Below are positions 55,490 through 64,000 of a DNA stretch of 64,000 bases, in pieces. The translations under genes were made by a program, and so were the position numbers. The DNA comes from Congeria kusceri (Eukaryota; Mollusca; Bivalvia; Myida; Dreissenidae), in assembly GCA_027627225.1 (NCBI GenBank), contig JAPFQT010000034.1, forward strand, positions 1,514,001 through 1,578,000, written 5' to 3'. The first letter of the stretch is position 1, and each line of letters starts with the position of its first letter. The notes under the pieces were generated by a model, which saw only the letters and a program-made list of their open reading frames with translations, ran no database searches and was not told the origin of the DNA.

Positions 55490-56049
55490 CTGAAATTGAT
55501 TTGATTTAAGTAAATGATTTCATCCTCAAGTACAAAATGATATTGTTAAATATTATATAATTACAATAATAAATATGATTCAGATGAATTTTAGGCATAA
55601 TTCAAGGAATTGTAATGTATTAACTATATAATTTATTTTGTTTAGTGAAAGTATTAATGTTTAAGCTTTAATATTAATAAAACCCAGCAATGTTGATGAA
55701 TAAATATCTCCTCAGTCTTGTCGAATAAAATCAACTCGAAACTGGTCAAACTAGGACAACACTCTCCATCCATTAAAATATTTATTGAAATGCTAGCAGT
55801 TAAATTTACTTATAACAAACTGACAGTATGTTGCTTCTCAGTTTTGAATATCAGATTATCTTCAAAAGGTTTCAGATTTTTAATCGGTGTTGGGCGGGGA
55901 ACAATAACTAATACTATCAACAGCAAGTAGCAAACAACAAACAAAAAGGAATGATTAACAAGATGCAACGAGAAACTTTAAACAATAACATGCCTACACT
56001 CAAACTTCGAACTGAAAAAAAAATCAACTTCAGTCTTAGTAACAGGAAC

Positions 56050-56347
56050 TTGGGATCAACAGAACAGTTGAACCTGTCAATTTGCTCATAGGCCAACTCT
56101 TTAAGTGCAGAATCTTAGTAGCATTTTGAATGTCTTTTGTCGCTGTTGAAAACCGTGTCCTAATGGCTTCTACCAGACCATCAATAATCGCATCTGCGTA
56201 CTTCATGTCAGAAGCATTACCTCTCAGACACACACCCTCGAATATTCGATTTTGCAGAAGCTGGTCCACAGCTTCAGGTTGCCTTGCAAACCAGCACAAG
56301 CTATTATTTTCAAGTGTGTTGTGCAAACAATACTGCTTGTATATATC
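56050..56347 (-). CDS. hAT transposase exon 4
   Basis: Acceptor ttactag|GATATA, donor CCCAA|GTTCCT. It encodes DIYKQYCLHNTLENN, RNASDMKYADAIIDGLVEAI and ILHLKSWP. The regularly spaced hydrophobics suggest the helical insertion domain. Confidence 0.65.
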
Positions 56348-57664
56348 CTAGTAATAATTAAAATGTATACATAGTGATGTGCCCCAGCAATAGGCTGTGG
56401 CTCATGTTTATAATTATGCCATCATATATATATTCATACTTACCTGATGCCATCATTTTATGTAATTTTCTTCTGCATGCATTTGAGAGTGTCCATTCAT
56501 GCTGCCATTAACGATTCCCAAGGAATAATCGTCTGATAACTCGTGTATTAACGATTATACTGACAACATACCTTGTGCATCGTTATTCTTGATTTTAGTT
56601 ATTTACACTCTGTTCCATGTCTCAATTTGACAGATATTTCAATCGCGTATTTTCCAGTCTATATAGTTCTTACGGATATTTTACCAAGCAGTTCATTTAA
56701 GTAATCATATTTCTTAGTAAAAACATGTTTACCTTATTATTAGACTACTTATTTAATCCGTTTGACACGATTTTCTTGTCAGAATTGCACATTGTGTTTG
56801 TCCATGTATGCCACCATTTTGTCTTGAATTCTGGGACGTAGGTTACACTGTACTTATATTAAACTGTCTCAGAGTAAAGATTTTACATCTTTAATGATGA
56901 AAAGAGCATATTCAACCATGAATTTGGTATGTTTTGTCGTCTAATGTTCAAGAAATATAATATTTTGTTAGATTTTATCAAATTCCAATATGGCGGCCTT
57001 TCTTTCCCGTTCCCTTCTTGTACCCATGGAGCGCGTTCTATAGTTGGTCGTTTTTGGGGACTTAGCGTTCTTTTTGTTGGTCATTTTTTGGGATGGGGCA
57101 AAATTGGTCGTTTTATGGCCGTTTTGGGGGATTTATTTGGGTTTTGGTCGTTTTGGGGGCTTTTGCCCATCCATGGGTATAAAAGGAGCGATTTTTCTTA
57201 TGAAACTCACTCTGGTCGCGCAAAATCTAGAGGCAGACGCTTTTCGTTTAGTTTCAGGAAAACACCTTAACAGTAAAGGATTTTACGTCTATGCATTTAT
57301 TAAACTAAGTATTTATGATTAGTTAAGAAATTAACAATTGTTTCGTCATTTTGTGCAGTAAAATAAGTAGTGTTTGTATAAAAGACCAGAGTCACTGCAC
57401 TTTAAATATTAGTGGATTGTTGCCTTGTTTACATTGACTTGTACCGACGTGGACACTCTAATTTATTAAATGAACTTTTTATGCCAAGTTGTTGTTCTGC
57501 GCTATGTTTGCGAGAGAAAATTAAAATGTAAAGCATTTGATCTTGTTTTCGTCATTTTAGAAGTAGGAAAACAGAAGCCCTATACGCTGGGCATAACAAT
57601 ATTATGTTAACATCTCATCTGATGTGACCAATTTGAGTATGAGTTTGTTCAGTGACTACAGTAC
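56348..57664. other. Long intron 3 of the hAT gene with G/T-rich tract
   Basis: Contains degenerate repeats of 'ttggtcgttttgggg' at about 57046-57165. No exon is convincing on either strand; the plus frames at 56929-57322 reflect this low-complexity tract. It could hold another insertion, but no ends are seen. Confidence 0.4.
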
Positions 57665-57783
57665 CTTCCTTTCGTTTCTTGCAGGAGTTCCATGGTGCTC
57701 TCCACCCAGCAAAGACGATCTGACAACGTCACATCTGACCTCTGGAGCTTGAGAGACAGTCGCATCGCAGGTTCAAGTGCGTC
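57665..57783 (-). CDS. hAT transposase exon 3
   Basis: Acceptor attcttcag|GACGCA, donor AGGAAG|GTACTG. It encodes DALEPAMRLSLKLQRSD and MELLQETKGR. It joins exon 2 in phase 0 and ends in phase 2, which does not fit the phase-0 start of exon 4. Confidence 0.65.
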
Positions 57784-58015
57784 CTGAAGAATCAAGATCA
57801 TATTAATATGTAATGTATTGTAATTTCGAAAATAAAGTTTAAAATGTTTGCATACATTTATCATTATTAAAATTCTTAGCCCTGTAATAACTAGATTACT
57901 AAATAACTATTTTGGTTTTCATAATAATAATTAACATGACAAAATGTCACATTGAAATGCTTAAAGTTACTTTGAAACTACAAAGACGATCACATACACA
58001 TATATATTTTCTTAC

Positions 58016-58475
58016 CAGAAGAAAGACACTGAAAGCCAGCAGATTAATATCAGTCATCAGCTTATAAAGACCTTCAGCTTTCGAGTTGCTGTGGCTAGCA
58101 GTGGCTAGATGTATTTCCAGTGCCCCAAAAGTCTTTATAAGAGCTGTTGTAGCTCTGAATAAGTGCGGTAGCCACCTAGTGCCTGTTACTTTAGGTGGAA
58201 GCACACCCTTGCCGATAGTAGAAATGGCTGCAAGAAGTCCCGTTTTGCTTTTGTGGCTGTTTTTGTACAAGTAGTGCAAGCCAATTAGCAAGGTCATAAG
58301 CTTTTCATATTGTTTGTTTTTCTTGATTACATCCCTGAAGGCCAATTCCAACCTATGTGACAAGCAATGAACATTTACTAGTTCCGAATTTATTCTTTGC
58401 TTCAATAAAGTTGACATCCTGATCGGGAACCGGTCATGTTAGAAGCACCATCACTCCCCATACCCACAAGTTTGT
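58016..58475 (-). CDS. hAT transposase exon 2 (catalytic core)
   Basis: Acceptor ttttttcag|ACAAAC, donor CTTCTG|GTAAGA. It encodes LVGMGSDGASNMTG (second conserved Asp), then after a one-base slip STLLKQRINSELVNVHC and LSHRLELAF (the conserved C..H of hAT transposases) and PPKVTGTRWLPHL (conserved W). Confidence 0.8.
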
Positions 58476-58505
58476 CTGAAAAAAGAAAAATGAAGAACAA
58501 AATTA

Positions 58506-58785
58506 AACAAGAGCTGTCACTATCTGATGACATATTCCCCCGACAAAGCTCAAGTTGAAAAATGCAAAGAACAATAACTCTAGCAAAAATGTCCAAATTA
58601 ATATAAAAAGCTTTAGAATTTGCGCTTTAGTGCACTTGATAATAATCATTGTGTGAAAGTTTGATGAAAATCGCAAAAGAAATGTAGGAGGAGTAGGAGG
58701 AGTTAACCGGACAAGAAATTGGGACAGACAGACAGTGTGATTAGTTACTATAGTTACTAGGGGCATACGAATTCAATTCGTGCCT
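58506..58785 (+). repeat. Short AACAAGAG repeat inserted in hAT intron 1
   Basis: Starts AACAAGAGCTGTCAC, with CATATTCCCCC, and ends after a gacagacagacag tract with CTAGGGGCATACGAATTC. It is on the plus strand like other repeats of this type and younger than the hAT insertion, since it lies within an intron of the element. Confidence 0.65.
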
Positions 58786-59022
58786 AAGCCTTGTATTGTC
58801 ATCATCTCAGAGTATTTTATTCTGATTTTTATTCAGAGTATACTGTTTAGTGTTAATACATTTTATTATTAAATAATATGTAAATTATCAAAAATTACTT
58901 AGATGAACTTAACTATTGTAGTTTTAATAAATGAAGTTATTTTAAATTAGCAAATTCTTTTTATAGTTCTGTGTCATACTGATATAATTTTAATAAAAAT
59001 TACTACACTAATTTGTATTTAC

Positions 59023-59810
59023 TTTTGTGAATATCTGCTTGCTGGAAAACATGCATAACATGCTCATACAGGTCTTCTGATGTTGTTGATTTGGGGGAAC
59101 TCATGTTTAAAAACCTTTCAGTAACATTGCCATGGATTGAATATCTGAGATACGACGTTTCTTGCTCTGATCCTGAAATATCAGTAGTTCCGTCCATGAT
59201 GAAGGACACAAAAGGTGCAGTGTTGCACTGTGTTACTGTGCTTGAAAGCTCAATCTTTGCAATGTGATGAATAAAGTTCACAACAGCATGGCCATTTATA
59301 TAGGTTGATCCAATATCAAGTTGCTTAGCACGATCTAGTTCACACAACCACTTAAAATCATAAATTGGTCTGTTATTCTTGACTACTGCATGAGCGTTCC
59401 TAAAAAGGAAGCAAAGCCTGTGGCGTTCAGATGCCTGTAACATGCGCAAAGCACTTCCAGCCTCTGTATCTTTAAGTTCTGAAGGTGTCAATGGCTTTTT
59501 TACGGACGTCATGCGTTCAGCTCTTTCATGAGGAGCCGATTTCTCATGATCGACAATCGCCGAATGCCTAAAATTATTGCATCCATCTACAAAAGCATTG
59601 CCCTTGACTGACTGTTGATTCACCTTACAGAACTTGCAAAACATTTTATTTTGATCTTTATCATATTCCAATCCCTGCCATTTTTCCAACGATCCTGGAA
59701 TGACCTGCCCACACTTCTAGATTCGTATTCTTTAGCCTTTTCTTTCTTTTCATCGTCAGTTTTTGTTTTTTACCTGGTGCTGCACCAGGGTAATATCGCA
59801 AAAACGACAT
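59023..59810 (-). CDS. hAT transposase exon 1
   Basis: Begins MSFLRYYPGAAP, then a lysine-rich stretch, then RSVGRSFQDRW, and after a one-base slip KWQGLEYDKDQNKMFCKFC. The finger CKFC ... HSAIVDHEKSAPH is the zinc finger common in this transposase group. FIMDGTTDISGSEQ carries the first catalytic Asp. Donor ACAAAA|GTAAAT. Confidence 0.8.
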
Positions 59811-60410
59811 CTTGGAACAACAACAGAAATTTGTTACAGATAATCTAATTGGACTAAGAATGATAAACTATCCAATGAAATAGCGTTTTTCAAAAGACAA
59901 ACCAATTTGATGAAAAGTAGAAAAGAAACGAACATAAAATTGAAGGTTATGGTACACTATTAAATTTATCAAGTTCATGTAGAATATTCAAGAAGAAAAT
60001 GATATATTAATTTACTTAAATGTTTGCTAAATGTAGTTTGTTCGTATGACCTGTAAAATGTTTTTATTAATAAATTTTTAAGTTTGGTGGTGGGGGGTCA
60101 TTGCGCTCAAAATGTTATCAACTTTACACATTTGCTAAGGTTTGAAATAAGTATAATGTAACCTTGATATTTTCGGTAATTACATTGAGAAAACGTTGTG
60201 TACTCATCGGTTAGACGTGTGACGTCATCTTCCAGAGTGTAAACATGTCAATCAAGTTTTTGGTTATTTCGTATTTTCCCATTGCATTTTTCGGAACAAT
60301 TTAAAATTTCGCCCGTCGCCCGGACCGATATTTTCAGAAAACATGCCGGTCCAAATGAAATTTTGCCGGTCAGGACCGGCGGACCGGCACTTTCGCAAAG
60401 ACTGTATTTA

Positions 60411-61199
60411 ATATTTCTAATACTCAGCAACTTGTTGATTGTTTATAAGGTTAAGATTGAGTTTTGCTCAACTCCACAGCTTTGGATCTTCTACAGACTA
60501 ATCATCCATCTTCCACAGACAGCGTCAAGTAATGAAACTGATTACGGTCGTTTTTTACTATTTACTCGTACATGTAGATCCAGATAATATGTCTTAGAAA
60601 TTAAAATATAGTGTCAGAATGTCTTTAAATTAATATATGTATGAAGCCCAATGAAAGAACATGCAATTGAAAATCGGAAAAAGAATTTGTCTCATTAGGT
60701 TTCTTGCCAGACAGTTTTTTTATAATTCAAATTTATAATACCGAACAAATGTTACAGTAAATAAATGAATATTTTCATTCAGACATTTTTATAACCCCTT
60801 TATTTAAACTGAAACGTGTCATCCCTCTTATTGCCCAGAGCATCTATTATGTGCCCAGTGTTACGTAATAGCGAACAACTGGAGCGCCTTCAGCGCTTTG
60901 ATTTAACAATAAACCACCACAGAATCTGATTGTGGAATCCTTTTTCAAAATATTAGCATACCCAATGGACGACAGTATGGCTGATTACCCAAAATGACTA
61001 CTTTAAACCCTGCTTTACAATTGCTTTCACATCGTTATCAACTGAAGGGATCACATTAGCACTGGCAAATTTGTGCCCAATATAATTATATCGAAGAGAA
61101 AAATGTTAATAGATCTGTGATTGTGAATTTGAGAGTTACTAATTGCTTTCACATTCCGATTTAAAGACTTAGTCAGTCGCAAGAAAAAAGAAACTTGAC
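60411..61199. other. No gene recognised
   Basis: AT-rich; no supported feature between the hAT element and the family F field. Confidence 0.4.
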
Positions 61200-61282
61200 G
61201 TGTCACAGACATGGAGGCCCCCATGACACATGTTTGGACACAGACAAAGGGCATGTTGCCAACACTAATATTTGCCTCCACT

Positions 61283-61313
<31 letters not shown>

Positions 61314-62560
61314 TTTAAAATGGAAAAAATGACAAAGGGACTTCATTGTGCCAAAATTAAAAGATAAAATTCCTTCCCTTACGATCACGATATGGATCTT
61401 CAGCTGTGAAAGTTTGACAAAAATCTGCAAGGCAGTAAAAGTGGAGATGAGTCCACAAAATTTTGGAAGTATATATTCAAAAGTGGAAAACTAGACAATC
61501 AGACAGATGCTCCCACTTATGCAGCTTGTTCGACATAGCCCGCATTGTCTATACGTATACAAATTATTTTGCTAAAGAAAAATTTTCCTTTTATATCGTA
61601 CTTTCTGCTTATTCTGTGAAGTAAGTTGAGGTATCACAAATTTCCAATCAATAGTTTTAATCTTGACAAAATATCGTCATAAATCGTAACATTTATACAT
61701 TTGACCTTGGACCTAGGGATCTGGTTCCAGCAAGCTACAAACCGTATCACCATGCTTAACTATTTTGCCATGTTATTTAAAATTCCTTCCATGCTGGACA
61801 AAATGATGCCCCAGAAAGGGTCTATGGTTTAAATTCTTATATTTGACATCTGACCTTTAAGGGTGACCGTGACCTCGGGACTTGGTTCTTGCACGCAACA
61901 CACCATCTCAACATGCTTAGCACTTCTGCCAGGTTATTGGATGCAATTCCAAACTGGGCAAAAATCTTATATTTTACCTATGACCTTTAAGTGTAACCTT
62001 GACCTTGGACCTAGGGACCTGATTCTTGCGTGCGACACACCGTCTCATTATGCTTAAGATAGGCTTAACATTTCTGCCAATTTATTTGAAAATCCTTCCA
62101 TGCTGGACCAAATTATACTCCAGACCGAACCTATGGCTGAATTTTTTTTAATTGACCTTTGACATTTAAGTGTGACCCTGACCTTGTACCTGGTTCTTGC
62201 GCACAACACACCATGTCATCATGTTTAACATTTCTGCCCCCCCCCCCCCAAAGGTGAACAAAATCACCTACACATTAATCCGCCCAGCAATTAAAGAGGA
62301 GTTAAGTCCACGTTGATTAGTATATATTCTTTAGTGGAATAAATGACAATTGGCCATAATTCTGCCAAAATTGGTTGAAGGCAAATATCCTTCCTTTACA
62401 ATCACTTTTACATTAAAGTTATTCACCTGTGAAAGTTTGAGCAAAATCCACCTAGCAGTTGAAGATGAGTTGAGTCCACAAAATTTCGAGAAGTATAGAC
62501 GGACGTATGGACAGACAAGTGCAATGCTTTATGCCTCCCACTTTGTGCAAGCATTATAAA
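61200..62560 (+). repeat. Dispersed repeat family F, copy 2, with flanking modules
   Basis: Four modules of about 140-160 bp (near 61695, 61860, 61980 and 62160) share 'gtgaccttgaccttggacc' or variants and 'acacaccatctcaacatgc'. They are bracketed by two related modules with 'gtccacaaaattt' and 'ctgtgaaagtttga' (61395-61480 and 62420-62500). It closes with 'ggacagacaagtgc' and 'atgcctcccactttg'. Confidence 0.7.
61283..61311. repeat. TA microsatellite
   Basis: About 14 'ta' units between 'ccactaa' and 'aatttt'. Confidence 0.9.
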
Positions 62561-64000
62561 ATGCTTTGGAACTGAATTTCTAAATTTGAATTTATACTCA
62601 GAAGTACTCTATTTTATTTTACCTTCTACTGATTTCAGTATCTATAACTAAACCATCAAATATAGTCGTTATCAGCATTATGCACCAATGCAAGAGTAGA
62701 ATAAAACAGATAAATAACCAACACAATTCAGACAGGCGAAGGCATGAGCTAACCCAGTACGATACACTTTACACTGTACTATAAACATTAAACGATTTTC
62801 AAATAAAAGTCAAACCTCGTTATTTCGAAGCAGTAAATGACACATAATAATTCCAATGAACATCTCTAAAGTTTTTTTAAGATCCAGTAATGAAGATGCA
62901 TATATTGCAAACATGTTTGAGATAACTACAACAAACAGAATGCATTTGCTTTTGGCAAACATGCAGAGGACGAAGAGTTACTATGAGTGGAAACACAAGA
63001 ATTCTCAAATACGTGTTCATAATTATATAAAGAGAAATTGAAAATCTGCTCAACCCATACAAAGGGTTGTGTTTAAGTGTTCAACAAATAAATATGAGAG
63101 AGCGAATTTGTTATTACAAACTTCGCAGACTGTGCAGGATCTTAATGATATTGCAGATGCTTAATAATGTGTCAGGTAGGACCAGCACTGTAGACAACCT
63201 TAACAAATTGTTGGTTTGCCATTGCCTACCCAAGGTTGCTGGTAGCTTTTGTTTGTTTATTTGGGTTTTACGGTAACTCAACACATGATGGTTATATCGT
63301 GCCGTTTACGTATGTTGATTTCTATATAGAGTAGGAAATATGAACTAAATTTTGTTAAATGTGTTTATTTCTTTCAAGTACTGGATTAATGTATAAGATG
63401 GCACTGTTTGGAAAAGTTCTTTCAATGAATTTACTTTGAAATATCTATCGCGATTATCAGCGAGGTCTATGCAGGTAGGCAATATATATTTTTTCTAAAT
63501 GCAAATTTATGAATTATCCATTTAGCGTCAAAATTTAGCGTACAACGCAAACATTGCTTTTGATAATATAATCAAATGTCTGTTGATATCATGAGAGCTT
63601 CCTGCTGACAAACAGCCCGTTATTTTCACAAGTTTGATAAAACATTATTAAAATTACATTGATATGGCCTATTATAAGCAAGGGTCCATCTGATACTGTT
63701 AATTCATTAACCTAATGGAAAACGACCGAAATTAAAGAAGAGCGAGCTTTTAATTAACCCAAAGAATAAATAGAATACTCAGATTAAAAAACCTGGTTTG
63801 AACTTTCATTTAACAAAGAAAAACCTTTTTCGTCGGGACTTTTTCGTCGGGTAGGTAGGCAAGGGCAAACTTAGTTAATTTTAATGTTCGCCTTGTTTCT
63901 ATGCAAAATGGATTCTTTATTTTTTGAAAACTTTCTAGACAATAAAATTTTCCAATGTTCAGAAAAATGAACGGTTAATACAGGCTACAACTGAATTTTA
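62561..64000. other. No gene recognised
   Basis: AT-rich. A 13-bp direct repeat 'ctttttcgtcggg' occurs twice near 63826-63852. The short frames at 62856-63276 lack support. Confidence 0.4.

Larger units (their letters stand above)
54296..59810 (-). pseudogene. hAT transposase gene, ZNF862/KIAA1586-like, seven exons
   Basis: Proposed exons (minus): 59023-59810, 58016-58475, 57665-57783, 56050-56347, 55360-55489, 54896-55175, 54296-54606. All have GT/AG limits; junctions 1/2, 2/3, 4/5, 5/6 and 6/7 agree in phase, while 3/4 is off by one. Within exons 1 (twice), 2 and 7 the reading shifts by one base, each time consistent with one base missing from a short run (59760-59764, 59681-59685, 58418-58419, 54599-54600). 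Allowing those five single-base deficits the total is 2391 nt, about 796 codons, a normal hAT length. It may therefore be a recently silenced copy or an intact gene with assembly errors. The protein would bind the element ends and catalyse its transposition in the nucleus. Confidence 0.75.
54052..60404 (-). mobile_element. Full-length hAT transposon (6353 bp)
   Basis: Left end CAGTCTTTGCGAAACTGG and right end, read on the minus strand, CAGTCTTTGCGAAAGTGC, share their first 14 bases. TATTTA lies immediately outside both ends (54046-54051 and 60405-60410). Both subterminal regions, within about 110 bp of the ends, are dense in GCCGGTCC/GGACCGGC. The interior carries a spliced hAT transposase gene on the minus strand with N-terminal zinc finger, catalytic region and C-terminal dimerisation region in order. 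A dispersed repeat is inserted at 58506-58785. A 6-bp duplication is shorter than the usual 8 bp for hAT. Confidence 0.85.

Noticed and set aside
56929..57322. Two overlapping plus-strand frames rich in Gly, Phe and Trp
   Set aside because: They follow a degenerate 'ttggtcgttttgggg' tract inside a transposase intron; the frames are low-complexity translations.

Overview
The window is nuclear DNA of an animal with spliced genes, very probably a bivalve mollusc and plausibly Dreissena. The reasons are an AT-rich, intron-rich texture, a B-box plus NHL-propeller (TRIM2/3/71-like) gene of the type greatly expanded in bivalves, tRNA-derived SINEs, and many short dispersed elements built from modules such as 'ggccataactc' and ending in 'gggggcataa' or 'gagctaaaa'. 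The organism is inferred from family resemblance and was not checked by a search.

Genes. Host coding content is small. (1) A three-exon TRIM/B-box-NHL gene lies on the minus strand at 26845-35534; its exon lengths sum to 1311 nt and give an uninterrupted 436-residue protein, but it has no RING and no coiled coil. (2) A weaker candidate gene on the minus strand has three phase-compatible exons between 16768 and 18058. (3) One possible isolated first exon lies at 36231-36333. Most other open frames are chance frames inside repeats.

Mobile DNA dominates. From left to right: repeat family A (1-690); copies of a hairpin MITE (H) at seven places; a 24-bp minisatellite open on both strands (5937-6546); a decayed Tc1/mariner transposase (7880-8460); two adjacent minisatellites (9905-11045); a tRNA-Val-like SINE (11895-12071); three almost identical 300-bp tandem copies (12826-13726); tRNA-like loci; a pogo-like element inside a MITE copy (18123-18939); a 5.8-kb field of family C repeats (20212-26025); a three-level nested insertion in intron 1 of the TRIM-like gene (29344-33732); families A, D, E and others (37150-44100); a 5'-truncated LINE with a hAT-like insertion (44417-47919); family G (48280-49870); a second family D copy split by an insertion (50578-51865); and a 6.35-kb hAT element (54052-60404) with matching terminal inverted repeats, a 6-bp target duplication and a seven-exon ZNF862/KIAA1586-like transposase gene. 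The right end holds family F repeats and otherwise featureless AT-rich DNA.

Two themes deserve attention. Nested insertions fix element boundaries to the base in several places. Many superficially different dispersed repeats share one plan: a start 'AACAAGAG', a private subterminal inverted repeat, a modular core and an end 'GAGCTAAAAA'. In the hAT transposase and in the LINE, each coding break I could resolve equals one missing base, usually in a short homopolymer, so assembly error must be considered before calling them dead.
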